DNA from: Galbibacter mesophilus
GTDB lineage: Bacteria > Bacteroidota > Bacteroidia > Flavobacteriales > Flavobacteriaceae
Direction: 5' to 3'
DNA length: 64,000 nucleotides
NCBI RefSeq assembly: GCF_023721415.1
Contig: NZ_JAMQVC010000001.1
Coordinates: 620,001-684,000, forward strand
Part shown: piece after piece, positions 27,562 through 36,462 of the stretch
Position numbering within the stretch: the stretch's first letter is position 1
Layout: every line of letters begins with the position of its first letter
Translations under genes and position numbers: made by a program
The notes under the pieces: generated by a model
What the model saw: only the letters and a program-made list of their open reading frames with translations
Databases searched by the model: none
What the model was told of the DNA's origin: nothing

Positions 27562-29085
27562 ATGAACACAAAATATATCGCTATACTTACGTTTTTTTTA
27601 ATCGGGCTCATAAGCTGTAGTTCCGATGATGATAGCTCAGAAGGAACAGATCCTGAAGTAATATATTCTGCCGGTACAGCCGATTTTTCAAATTACGTTT
27701 CCGTAGGGAATTCATTAACCGCTGGATATACTGATGGCGCACTTTTTCAGGCTAGTCAGCAAAACTCTATGCCGAATTTGTTAGCGCAACAGTTCTCGTT
27801 AGTTGGAGGAGGAGAATTTTCCCAACCCTTAATGAATGATAATCTTGGGGGAGCTACCCTTGGAGGCAACGTAATCCTAGAAAACCGTTTATTTTTCAAC
27901 GGCTCAGGACCAGCCCGTTTGCCTGGAAACCCGACTACGGAAATTTCCCAAACACTGTCAGGAAACTTTAACAACATGGGCGTTCCAGGAGCGTTAAGTT
28001 ATCATCTTCTGGCAAATGGATATGGAAACATTGCAGGTGTGCAAAGCGGTCAAGCGAATCCGTATTTCGTTCGTTTTGCCTCTAACCCAAGCACCTCTAT
28101 AATTGCCGATGCCGTTAGTCAAAATCCAACTTTCTTTACGCTTTGGATAGGAAATAACGACGTATTGGGATACGCTACTTCTGGAGGAACTGGAGTCGAC
28201 CAAAAAGGAAATTTAGATCCAAGCACCTACGCCAGCAACGACATTACTGATCCTAATGTTTTCGCCCAAGTTTATAGCGGAATCGTGGCGCAATTAACCG
28301 CCAATGGCGCAAAGGGTGCTGTGGCTAATATTCCAAATGTAACGTCTATTCCATATTTCACTACTGTTCCATTTAATCCAGTACCTTTAGATGAAGCGAC
28401 TGCCAATCAATTAAACATGCAATTAATTGGCCCTGTAAAGCAAATATTAACAGCCTTGGGCGCAGGAGATCGATTGGTTTTACTGGAAGCTGGCGCAAAC
28501 AACCCCTTAATGATTAAAGATGAAGACCTTCAAGACCTTTCTGCCCAACTCAACGGCGCACTGCAACAGGCAGGAATTCCAGCTCAGCAAGCTGGCTTAA
28601 TGGCCATGTTGTATGGACAGGCGAGACATGCTACAGAAATGGACCTAATTACCTTACCTACTTCATCCCTAATCGGAACTGAACAGGCTGGTGTCCCAGC
28701 ACCTTTCAATAATGTTGGTGTCACTTATCCACTGCAGGACGGTGCTGTACTACTCCCAAGCGAACAAAAAGCATCGACAGATGCGGTTATTGCTTTTAAT
28801 AGCACCATAGAAGCCGTGGCAGAGCAAAACGGATTAGCACTAGTAGACGCCAACGCTATTTTAGATGAAGTGGTAAATGGCGGGGCTTCATTTGATGAGT
28901 TTGTGCTGAATGGCGATTTGGTGTTTGGAGGGGCATTTTCTTTGGATGGAGTTCATCCAACCGCTCGTGGTTACGCTTATTTGGCAAATAACTTTTTAGA
29001 AGCGATAGAAAATAGTTTTGATGCCGTTTTACCAAGACTGAAAGCAGCAGATTACAACACCTTGTATCCTGCTCAATTACCATAA
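27562..29085 (+). CDS. SGNH/GDSL-family hydrolase lipoprotein (507 aa)
   Basis: A putative surface or periplasmic esterase. The frame extends back to 27499 inside the receptor gene, but the ATG at 27562 gives a clean lipoprotein signal (IGLISC, cysteine about 19). SGNH blocks are visible: block I VSVGNSLTAGY (GNS instead of GDS, about 45-55), block II glycine in NNMGVPGALSYH, block III FTLWIGNNDVLGY (GxND) and block V DGVHPTARGYAYLAN (DxxH near the C-terminus). All four catalytic positions are therefore present despite the Asp-to-Asn change beside the serine. It is larger than typical SGNH enzymes (200-250 aa), with an insert of about 150 residues before block V. It is co-transcribed with the upstream receptor. 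Confidence 0.83.
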   Translation: MNTKYIAILTFFLIGLISCSSDDDSSEGTDPEVIYSAGTADFSNYVSVGNSLTAGYTDGALFQASQQNSMPNLLAQQFSLVGGGEFSQPLMNDNLGGATLGGNVILENRLFFNGSGPARLPGNPTTEISQTLSGNFNNMGVPGALSYHLLANGYGNIAGVQSGQANPYFVRFASNPSTSIIADAVSQNPTFFTLWIGNNDVLGYATSGGTGVDQKGNLDPSTYASNDITDPNVFAQVYSGIVAQLTANGAKGAVANIPNVTSIPYFTTVPFNPVPLDEATANQLNMQLIGPVKQILTALGAGDRLVLLEAGANNPLMIKDEDLQDLSAQLNGALQQAGIPAQQAGLMAMLYGQARHATEMDLITLPTSSLIGTEQAGVPAPFNNVGVTYPLQDGAVLLPSEQKASTDAVIAFNSTIEAVAEQNGLALVDANAILDEVVNGGASFDEFVLNGDLVFGGAFSLDGVHPTARGYAYLANNFLEAIENSFDAVLPRLKAADYNTLYPAQLP

Positions 29086-29176
29086 ATAATAGTTTATTAT
29101 GCTTTTGAAGAGAAAATGATGTACATTAAAGTAATGTTGGTAGCTTAAATGCAACTAACTATACAAAAATAGTTTC

Positions 29177-29617
29177 ATGAAAATTAGACTTACATACATT
29201 TTATTGTTTTTTGTTTTCTCTTCAAAAGCACAATTCAATGAACAAAAAGGAGCCGTTGCTGAAGGATTTGATGTTGTTTCATATTTTCAAGGGAAACCGA
29301 AAAAAGGCACCTCAGCATTAAAAGTAACCTATGCCGATGCAGAGTTTAGATTTTCTTCAGAAGAAAATTTAAAGGCTTTTAAAAATAATCCGAAGAAATA
29401 CATTCCGCAATACGGAGGGTATTGTGCGTATGCCATGGCCGATGGTAAAAAGGTAAAAGTGAATCCAAATACCTTTGAAATTAGGGAAGACAAATTATAT
29501 CTTTTTTATAATAGCTGGGGAAACAATACGTTGGAACTTTGGGAAGAAGAAGGTGCCGAAGCTCTTCGTAAAAACGCTGATGCAAATTGGCAAAAAATAA
29601 CGGCTAAGCACCGTTGA
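29177..29617 (+). CDS. Secreted YHS domain protein (146 aa)
   Basis: A small exported protein with a signal peptide (FSSKAQ, about 18) and one YHS domain (about 25-100): GFDVVSYFQGKPKKG, FRFSSEENLKAFKNNPKKYIPQYGGYCAYAMADG. The conserved YCAYA cysteine is near 89. YHS domains are often metal-associated, but the exact role is unknown. It is 91 bp after the SGNH gene and may have its own promoter; an AACTAACTA motif lies in that gap. Confidence 0.85.
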   Translation: MKIRLTYILLFFVFSSKAQFNEQKGAVAEGFDVVSYFQGKPKKGTSALKVTYADAEFRFSSEENLKAFKNNPKKYIPQYGGYCAYAMADGKKVKVNPNTFEIREDKLYLFYNSWGNNTLELWEEEGAEALRKNADANWQKITAKHR

Positions 29618-29710
29618 TAGTGCCATATTTTAGGTTACTTGGCAAATACCATTTCATATTTGAAATGACTGCCATAAAACGCTCTTTTTTCCTTTCTATT
29701 TTAGAATAAA

Positions 29711-29746
29711 AAGAAAACGTAGCTAGGGCTATGTCTTAGTTTTCTT
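29711..29746 (+). terminator. Weak stem-loop after the YHS gene
   Basis: AAGAAAAC (29711-29718) pairs with GTTTTCTT (29739-29746) across a 20-nt loop, and T/C-rich sequence follows. It lies 94 bp after the YHS stop in a 256-bp gap that otherwise holds only the LacI-1 promoter. Confidence 0.35.
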
Positions 29747-29816
29747 CTTCATATAAAGAAAAAAATATTCGTTTTCTTTTTCAGTAATTTTAAACAAGAA
29801 CTGGTATAAATTGAAA

Positions 29817-29845
29817 TTGTTTTTCTTAGAAAAAGCTTACTTTTG
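29817..29845 (+). promoter_or_regulatory. Promoter of LacI-family regulator 1 (TTG-N18-TACTTTTG)
   Basis: TTG at 29817-29819, an 18-nt spacer and a perfect TAnnTTTG at 29838-29845 lie 28 nt before the ATG at 29874. Both boxes and the spacing fit Bacteroidota promoters. Confidence 0.6.
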
Positions 29846-29873
29846 AAATACCATCCACGCAAAGGTTAATAAA

Positions 29874-30893
29874 ATGAAGCAAAAAATAACGCTTAAAGAG
29901 ATTTCCAGAAGGTTCAACGTATCTATTTCTACGGTTTCCAAAGCATTAAAGGATAGCCCAGAAATTAGTGAGAAAACAAAAGAAATTATTCAAGCTTTTG
30001 CCAAAGAACACCACTACAAACCCAATAACATTGCGCTGAGTTTAAAAAACCAGAAAACAAAGAATATTGGCATTATTCTACCGGAAATTGTTCATTACTT
30101 TTTCTCTTCCGTAATTACGGGAGTTGAGAGATTAGCTTCAGAAAAAGGATACAATGTAATTGTTTGTATTTCCAATGAGTCTTTCGACAAAGAAGTAATC
30201 AATATGCAAATGTTGGCCAACGGAAGTATTGATGGTTTTATAATGTCATTGTCGAAGGATACAGAAAAGAAGCAAGATTTTCATCATATAAATGAAGTGA
30301 TTAACCAAGGGATGCCAGTTGTGATGATAGACCGCGTTACCGATCAAGTAAATTGTGACAAGGTTATTATTGATGACTTTCACGGAGCCTACAGTGCTGT
30401 TTCATATTTAATTGAAAGTGGAAGAAAAAAAATAGCGCTCTTGACCATGCCAGATTATATGAGTGTGGGTAAACTGCGTACCGAAGGCTACAAAAAAGCT
30501 CTTACCGATGCTGGTTTGGAAGTAGATGAGAACCTAATTGTTAAAATAGAAGACTTTTACAGCGGATTTGAACCTGTAGAACAATTATTAAAAAACCATG
30601 AAGTAGATGCTGTTTTTGGCGTAACGGAATTTTTTGCGGTTTCTGCCATGAAAATAGCGCAAAAAATGGGTAAAACAGCGCCCAATGACATTTCTTTTAT
30701 CGGCTTTACCGACGGAATCATCTCAGTAAGTAGCAGTCCGTCCCTAACCACTGTTAGTCAGCATGGTGAAGAAATAGGAGAAAGGGCAGCCGACCTCCTC
30801 ATTAAACGCTTGGAGGAAGAAGATTTTGAATCGCGCCCTTATGAGACCGAGATTATAAAATCCAGTTTGGTAAAAAGGGAATCTACTCTCTAA
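29874..30893 (+). CDS. LacI-family transcriptional regulator 1 (339 aa)
   Basis: A sugar-responsive DNA-binding protein. The N-terminal HTH reads ITLKEISRRFNVSISTVSKALKD (about 5-27), followed by the hinge KPNNIALSLKNQKTKNIGIILPEI (about 50-70). The periplasmic-binding-protein-like effector domain (about 62-339) includes SNESFDKEVINM, NGSIDGF and the SFIGFTDG strand. It is closely similar along its full length to the second LacI protein at 57934-58956, and the recognition helix VSISTVSKA is identical. Its neighbours (YHS and an effector-binding-like protein) do not form an obvious regulon, so it may act on the glucan locus 15 kb away. Ligand unknown. Confidence 0.93.
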   Translation: MKQKITLKEISRRFNVSISTVSKALKDSPEISEKTKEIIQAFAKEHHYKPNNIALSLKNQKTKNIGIILPEIVHYFFSSVITGVERLASEKGYNVIVCISNESFDKEVINMQMLANGSIDGFIMSLSKDTEKKQDFHHINEVINQGMPVVMIDRVTDQVNCDKVIIDDFHGAYSAVSYLIESGRKKIALLTMPDYMSVGKLRTEGYKKALTDAGLEVDENLIVKIEDFYSGFEPVEQLLKNHEVDAVFGVTEFFAVSAMKIAQKMGKTAPNDISFIGFTDGIISVSSSPSLTTVSQHGEEIGERAADLLIKRLEEEDFESRPYETEIIKSSLVKRESTL

Positions 30894-30902
30894 TTTTTTG
30901 AA

Positions 30903-31799
30903 TTATTTTTTCGGAATATAAACTTCGGTCTTCCAACGCAAAGCATCACCACCAAGGTTAGGGTTATTATGGAATTGCTCGATAATTTTGTTTTCTAAAG
31001 TTAGAGAATGGTTTTGTGCATAATCGTATAGTTGGAACCAAGCATTATGTGAATACATATAATTGCCGTTAAATACCAATTTTAAAGCGCTCTCCGCTTT
31101 GAGTTCCTTAAAAAATATGTCGCCAGGTCTACCAGGAAGCTTGTTTACATTTTTGATAGGAAAGCAAAAGTCCATATCAATGCTATTTTCCTTTTTATTA
31201 AATGAAATAATTGAAACCAGTGGTCTTCCGTCTAATTCAATGTTATTATCCGCAATGTAACCGCTGATATAATTGTAGTTACGCATCATCTGCTCTGCCT
31301 TTCCTTCAGGAGTAGTTTTAGCATTTACACAAGCACATTTTTTAGCTGGTGATACGGTATCAATTATTTGGGATAGTCTAAACGTAGATCTATTCCTATC
31401 TAAAGTCTTTTTGAAATCAATTAAGAAACTTTTCGTGTTCTCCGTAAATTCCGTTTCCGTAAAAGGAGCTAAAATTCTATTCTGAAAACTATTTCCGGCT
31501 TGTTTTACGCCAGCGCTAATTTCAGAAATGGAATCATTTAAGATTTCAATATCCCAGAAAACTTTGTAAACATCTCCTTTGTAACTTACTTCTTGTGTAA
31601 TTTGCGAGTAAAGCGTACTATCAATCGTAGTCGTTTTTATGGAATCATTGGTTTTCTGCCAATTGATTATACCATTAAAAATAGTCCCTGTACTTGCTGG
31701 TACTTTAAATTGATAGATGTAATCACTTTTTTTAATGAAGAAATACCAGATCATTATCCCAACAGTTAGAAGGGATATAACAATTTTAATTTTTTTCAC
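30903..31799 (-). CDS. Membrane-anchored protein with GyrI/AraC-effector-binding-like domain (298 aa)
   Basis: One N-terminal membrane helix (KIVISLLTVGIMIWYFF, about 4-21) is followed by an SRPBCC-like segment and a C-terminal GyrI-like small-molecule-binding region. That region reads LDGRPLVSIISFNKKENSIDMDFCFPI, then ALKLVFNGNYMYSHNAWFQLYDYAQNHSL and WKTEVYIPKK. I prefer the GTG at 31799. The longer GTG at 31823 would begin inside the terminator hairpin of the upstream gene; an ATG at 31754 would cut the membrane helix. The function is not recognised beyond fold similarity. It is convergent with LacI-1, with only 9 bp between stops and no terminator there. Confidence 0.62.
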   Translation of the reverse strand: MKKIKIVISLLTVGIMIWYFFIKKSDYIYQFKVPASTGTIFNGIINWQKTNDSIKTTTIDSTLYSQITQEVSYKGDVYKVFWDIEILNDSISEISAGVKQAGNSFQNRILAPFTETEFTENTKSFLIDFKKTLDRNRSTFRLSQIIDTVSPAKKCACVNAKTTPEGKAEQMMRNYNYISGYIADNNIELDGRPLVSIISFNKKENSIDMDFCFPIKNVNKLPGRPGDIFFKELKAESALKLVFNGNYMYSHNAWFQLYDYAQNHSLTLENKIIEQFHNNPNLGGDALRWKTEVYIPKK

Positions 31800-31813
31800 T
31801 TGCACAAATTTAG

Positions 31814-31842
31814 AAAGTCCCACCCTGCTAGATGGGACTTTT
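31814..31842 (-). terminator. Intrinsic terminator of the VCBS/haloperoxidase operon
   Basis: AAAGTCCCA and TGGGACTTT form the stem, with an 11-nt loop. It lies 12 bp after the haloperoxidase stop, and the minus-strand reading has T residues at the end. It closes the four-gene operon 43086-31854. Confidence 0.8.
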
Positions 31843-31853
31843 AATTCAGGATT

Positions 31854-33206
31854 TTATTTGTTGAAAGCTATTTTTTCGTTTGTCATTTTATCAAGTTTGG
31901 CGATAACCACATCCGCTAAGTCCCTACCTTGCTTAACACCCACTTCAATGGCTGCACGGTAATGTATTCCGCCGTACATTCTACTCATGGCTGCTTCATC
32001 GGCGGCTTTGTTAAACGAAGGAAAAGAGCGAACAGGTAAACCGTAAGGAACTTCCGTATCATCATCAAAAGAAAAGTCATCCCCAAAAATAGAGGTCAAT
32101 GTTTTAGCCGCAGCTCCCGATACCACCGAATGCCCGCTAGTATATTCCGGAAATGGCGGTGTTTGCAGTACTGGCTTCCAGTTTTCGTCGATATACTGAT
32201 TAATAACCGTTTCTGGGCGAATTAAATTACTTCTGTATTTTTCATCCCAACAGCTTATAAAACCGTCGAAAATAGCAATAGCCGTTTTGGTGTAAGCGAA
32301 TAGTGTTTCATTAAAATCAGCATTTACTTTTCTCGCAGCAATTTTAGTGATCCCAATCCAATGCGCACCCGGTGTGATTTTTTTGGTCGCAAACATTAAA
32401 TGTCCTTTGGTCACTGACACATACGGATTACAATCCCAGAACTTGGCAATCGCAATTTCTTCAGAAGCATCACCTTTTTCTGTCATGTCGTTTCGAACAT
32501 TATACACTTCCATTACCTCTTTAAAAAATGGGCTATCTTCTTCCAGTGAAAACTCTGGAGGTGGCAGCGGCTTGAATTGCGAAGCAGAATCGATGGCCAA
32601 AGTTCTAATTTTCATCCAGTGTGGCTCAATCCCGTCGATGTAAGCAGGCGGCGTTGGTTGCCAGCGGGCTGGATCATCTGTGTTTACCGTAAACTTCGGC
32701 ATAGTTCGGGTCTGCTTGTAATTATCTTTATCCATCCATTCCTTCATATGCGCTACTACCTGCATGGCATAATCCTTGGAAGCGGTGAACTCTGTTTCGT
32801 TGATATTTTTCCACTCGGTGTAAAGACTATCTTGATACTTTTCCATTCTGTCTTCAGAAAAAATCAAGCTTTTACTTACTTCCATGTGGGCAATGAGTGC
32901 CGCCACTTGATAATTTATATTATCGGTTTCCGTGGCCACGGGAATAGGCTTTAAATCCGTAACTACCCCTGCCAAGGAATTGTAATTGGGATCATGTTGG
33001 GCCATAATTTCGTAAGCAGCAATATCTGCGTATGCAAAAATTCTACTAGCCACAGGAGGCGAAAAAATATCATGAATCATAATCCCAACCACCTGATCGA
33101 TGGCCTCATGCAAATTTTCTGATGTTACTTCTATGGGCTTTTCCTCCTTTTGGCAAGAAGCAAAAAGTAAAAAGCAAACACTCAAGCTTAATAAAATACG
33201 TTTCAT
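31854..33206 (-). CDS. Vanadium-dependent haloperoxidase / PAP2-type phosphatase lipoprotein (450 aa)
   Basis: A secreted lipoprotein (lipobox LFASC, cysteine 18) with the full three-part vanadate/phosphate site. This comprises KxxxxxxRP (Lys323, Arg330-Pro331 in KYRSNLIRP), SGH (357-359 in EYTSGHS) and SRxxxxxH (Arg409, His415 in MSRMYGGIH). The position four after His415 is alanine where acid phosphatases have aspartate, which leans toward the haloperoxidase branch. The substrate and whether vanadate or phosphate is used cannot be told. It is the last gene of a tight operon after three VCBS proteins (1-bp gap to the previous stop). The terminator at 31814-31842 follows. Confidence 0.87.
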   Translation of the reverse strand: MKRILLSLSVCFLLFASCQKEEKPIEVTSENLHEAIDQVVGIMIHDIFSPPVASRIFAYADIAAYEIMAQHDPNYNSLAGVVTDLKPIPVATETDNINYQVAALIAHMEVSKSLIFSEDRMEKYQDSLYTEWKNINETEFTASKDYAMQVVAHMKEWMDKDNYKQTRTMPKFTVNTDDPARWQPTPPAYIDGIEPHWMKIRTLAIDSASQFKPLPPPEFSLEEDSPFFKEVMEVYNVRNDMTEKGDASEEIAIAKFWDCNPYVSVTKGHLMFATKKITPGAHWIGITKIAARKVNADFNETLFAYTKTAIAIFDGFISCWDEKYRSNLIRPETVINQYIDENWKPVLQTPPFPEYTSGHSVVSGAAAKTLTSIFGDDFSFDDDTEVPYGLPVRSFPSFNKAADEAAMSRMYGGIHYRAAIEVGVKQGRDLADVVIAKLDKMTNEKIAFNK

Positions 33207-33207
33207 T

Positions 33208-36200
33208 TTAGTTGTTTTTTAGTTTATACAGCTCTACACTGTTATCATTTATGGTTACCAAGAGGTAATCTTGATTTTTAATTTTTACAATATTTAATTT
33301 TTGTACAGCTTTTCCGCTTAAATTCAAACCAACCTTATCCGTTAGCTGTATGTCTTTGGCATTATAAATTACAGCTCCTGTAAAAGCGTCAAACCTACTA
33401 TGATAAGGTTTTACTCCAAAATAATTACCCGCTGCTAAAATATCTTTTTTTCCATCTTGATTAAAATCGTACGTTAAAAAAGTATTTATTGGAGCCAATT
33501 GCAGCTTAGAATCAAACTCATGGAAACTAAATTTACCATCTTTGTTCTCGAGCCAACCAGAGCTTAAGGTATGAACATATCGCACGGTTGCTTTTTCCAA
33601 TATGGATTCATCAAAAATTTCTTCAATGGGTTTACCAGCAAAATCTTTGTAATTGGCAAATTTCTTCCGCATAAGCGAAACCAACTGTTCTGATAGTTCG
33701 TCAAAATTAGCGATCGTAAAATAACGGCCATCTTTTTCCGTAGCTATGATGGTTTCAGTTCGTTTATTATCATCAAAATCGGCATAAAACATTTTCATTG
33801 GGGCGTCTTTAGAAGCTTTAAATTTACTGTTAAGTCCCCAATTGCCCAGCAGATAATCTTTATCCCCATCGCCGTCCATATCAAATTCAACAATGCTTTG
33901 CCACAATCCGTTTAATTTTTCTTCGGAAGGCATTACTTTTTCCAAAACACTGTTTTTATTGCTGAAAAACTGCGGCGCCATCCATTCGCCTACCACGATT
34001 AAATCTTTGGTACCGTCGTTGTCAAAATCGCTCCAAATAGCATCGGTAACCATCCCGATATTTTGAAGGGCTTCGTTTTTTACAGGTGTAAAAGAACCGT
34101 TTTCATTTTTGAATAGATAAGAATTGGGAAGGGCACCAAAATCGTAAGACACGGCATCGCTACCAATAAAAACATCCATATCACCATCACCATCAAAATC
34201 ATACGGTTTTACTACGGAAGCATTTTCAAAATAAGCATCTAAAGTCGTTTTTACAAATACCGAGTCTTTATTAGAGTAGAGAACATCATTTAGAGGTTTC
34301 ATCTTTCCGTAAAAATCACCACCGCCATTCACTACGAAAAGGTCGTTCATTTTATCACCATTGAAATCGGCAATAAAAGCATCGACATTTTCCGTTATAG
34401 AATCGTTTTTAACTGTTACTGGCGTTTTTTCAACGAAGGAGGTGTCAGTTTGGTAATAAATCCTAGCAGGTTTAAATTTTGAATTTCCGAAGAAAATATC
34501 ATCTTTTCCATCGCCATTTAAGTCTCCAACGGCTGTTGCCGGACCTTTATCTGATATTTTATAGGGAATAAGTTTCTGCCGGTTGAAATCTACATAATTG
34601 TCCTCTTCGTGCACAAAATCCAATCCGTAATTTTTCTCCACCTTGGTAAAAAGCGGTGCTTTTTTAGTGAACAATGTCGAATAATTAAAAAGGGCGCTAT
34701 TTTCCTTTTTAGCAACCGTTAGCATTTGGTTTGGTTGCACATTTTTGATTGTTTGATAGGTATTGTCTGGCCATACAACAACCAAAGAATCTATAGGAGT
34801 ATTTTCAGGATACCCAAAATGAATAAAAGGCTCTGAAGATGCTTGAAAACCTCGTACCGTAAAAAGTTCTCGGTATTGCAACACTCCATTTTGATAGGAA
34901 AAAACCTTGCTCCCAATACCAAACGGATTTGGTTTTTTGTAGTTAAGTTTAATCTTTAAATAGTTTCCTTTCCCATCTGTTTTGTTGATGTAAAGCGTTG
35001 CTGGTTGATTAATGTTATTGGTAATTAGGTCCACATCGCCATCATTGTCAAAATCTGCCATAGCAGTAGCTCCAGAAATAAGGGTATCTTTTGTGATCCA
35101 TTTTTCAGATTGATCTTTAAACTGAAGTGCTTCTTTTCCTTCAAAAATGTAATTATGATAGGCTCCCGAAGGCATTAAATCCAATGCTTTTTGGTCGACC
35201 AATTTGGTGTTATCAAGTTTTTTTCTAATTTGTTCGTTGGATGTAAATTTTATAAAATCCAAATCGTTAGGTCGCTTCGGGATCCCGTTTGAGATAAAAA
35301 CATCCTGTTCCCCATCTTGGTTATAATCAGCAAACAAAGCGCTCCAACTCCAATCTGATGCGGCAATACCGCTATAAAGTGCGGTTTCAGCATAATTCTC
35401 GCCTTGATTGTTTATTTGAAGCATATTTCGGGTATATTGGTAGTGATAGCCCAAGCGTTCGGTACGCATTTCGAGCATTTGCACATTTTCATCACCAGCC
35501 GAAGATTTTAAAACAGTTTCTTCTTCTGGAAGCATATCTAACGAAAGAATATCTGGAAAACCATCATGGTTGATGTCTGCCACATCGTTCCCCATGGAGA
35601 ATCGGCTAATGTGACCGAAATGTGTTTTTAGGCTTTCCGTAAAAGTACCGTCGCCGTTATTTAAGTAATAATAATCGTCTTCATGAAAATCGTTTCCTAC
35701 ATAAATATCGGGGAAACCATCCTGATTAAAATCGGAAACCGCAACGCCTAGTCCGTAACCGTTAACACCTCCAAATATTCCAGCTTCCTCACTTACGTCT
35801 GTAAACCTATCGCCATCATTTCTTAATAATTTATCTCCTGTAGCATAATTGCGTTCGTTTCTAAGCGAAGCTTTTCCAAATGAATCTTGCGTGTGCACGG
35901 CATGATTAAGTAAGTAAATGTCTAAATCACCATCCAAATCATAATCTAAAAAAGCGGCTGAAGAACTAAACGAATCGAAATCCAATCCGTATTTTTCGGC
36001 ACTTTCCGTAAAAGTATTATCGCCATTGTTAATGTAAAGTTCGTTGTAGCCTCTAAAACCGTTAATTCCCACAACTGCACATACGTAGATATCGAGAAAT
36101 CCATCTCCATTTACGTCTCCCATTACCGCACCTGTATTCCAAGTACTGTTTCCTTCAACTCCAGCAGAAACAGAGATATCTTCAAACTGGAGATTCCCCT

Positions 36201-36462
36201 TGTTGAGATATAATTTGTTCTTAACTTGGTTTCCGGAAAGGAAAATATCAGGCAAATTATCATTATTAATATCACCAACGGCAAGCCCACCTCCATTATA
36301 AAAATAGAGATAATCCAAAATATTGAGTTCGTTGGTTTCTGTGATGGTATTTGTAAAAGTAATGCCAGTATCTTCAGCAGATGGATTACTAAATAATTCT
36401 CCTTCCTTTTTACAGGAAACCACCATTAAGAAACATAGTATGTAGCTGAATATTTTAGTCAT
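33208..36462 (-). CDS. VCBS/FG-GAP repeat lipoprotein with ASPIC/UnbV domain, copy 3 (1084 aa)
   Basis: A large extracytoplasmic lipoprotein (lipobox LMVVSC, cysteine about 17). Two blocks of FG-GAP/VCBS beta-propeller repeats with calcium-type loops such as DVNGDGFLDIYVC, DYDLDGDLDIYLL and DFDGDGDMDVFIG cover about 50-480 and 620-1000. Between them, near 510-590, lies an ASPIC/UnbV domain (GIGSKVFSYQNGVLQ, RGFQASSEPFIHFGYPENTPIDSLVVVWP). It overlaps the previous gene by 8 bp (ATGACTAA), which indicates translational coupling. The precise function is unknown; adhesion, glycan binding or scaffolding has been proposed for such folds. It is a paralogue of the two genes upstream. Confidence 0.9.
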   Translation of the reverse strand: MTKIFSYILCFLMVVSCKKEGELFSNPSAEDTGITFTNTITETNELNILDYLYFYNGGGLAVGDINNDNLPDIFLSGNQVKNKLYLNKGNLQFEDISVSAGVEGNSTWNTGAVMGDVNGDGFLDIYVCAVVGINGFRGYNELYINNGDNTFTESAEKYGLDFDSFSSSAAFLDYDLDGDLDIYLLNHAVHTQDSFGKASLRNERNYATGDKLLRNDGDRFTDVSEEAGIFGGVNGYGLGVAVSDFNQDGFPDIYVGNDFHEDDYYYLNNGDGTFTESLKTHFGHISRFSMGNDVADINHDGFPDILSLDMLPEEETVLKSSAGDENVQMLEMRTERLGYHYQYTRNMLQINNQGENYAETALYSGIAASDWSWSALFADYNQDGEQDVFISNGIPKRPNDLDFIKFTSNEQIRKKLDNTKLVDQKALDLMPSGAYHNYIFEGKEALQFKDQSEKWITKDTLISGATAMADFDNDGDVDLITNNINQPATLYINKTDGKGNYLKIKLNYKKPNPFGIGSKVFSYQNGVLQYRELFTVRGFQASSEPFIHFGYPENTPIDSLVVVWPDNTYQTIKNVQPNQMLTVAKKENSALFNYSTLFTKKAPLFTKVEKNYGLDFVHEEDNYVDFNRQKLIPYKISDKGPATAVGDLNGDGKDDIFFGNSKFKPARIYYQTDTSFVEKTPVTVKNDSITENVDAFIADFNGDKMNDLFVVNGGGDFYGKMKPLNDVLYSNKDSVFVKTTLDAYFENASVVKPYDFDGDGDMDVFIGSDAVSYDFGALPNSYLFKNENGSFTPVKNEALQNIGMVTDAIWSDFDNDGTKDLIVVGEWMAPQFFSNKNSVLEKVMPSEEKLNGLWQSIVEFDMDGDGDKDYLLGNWGLNSKFKASKDAPMKMFYADFDDNKRTETIIATEKDGRYFTIANFDELSEQLVSLMRKKFANYKDFAGKPIEEIFDESILEKATVRYVHTLSSGWLENKDGKFSFHEFDSKLQLAPINTFLTYDFNQDGKKDILAAGNYFGVKPYHSRFDAFTGAVIYNAKDIQLTDKVGLNLSGKAVQKLNIVKIKNQDYLLVTINDNSVELYKLKNN

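Noticed and set aside
32577-32954. 125-codon plus-strand frame opposite the haloperoxidase gene
   Set aside because: Antisense to a clear enzyme with intact motifs; no promoter or family similarity.
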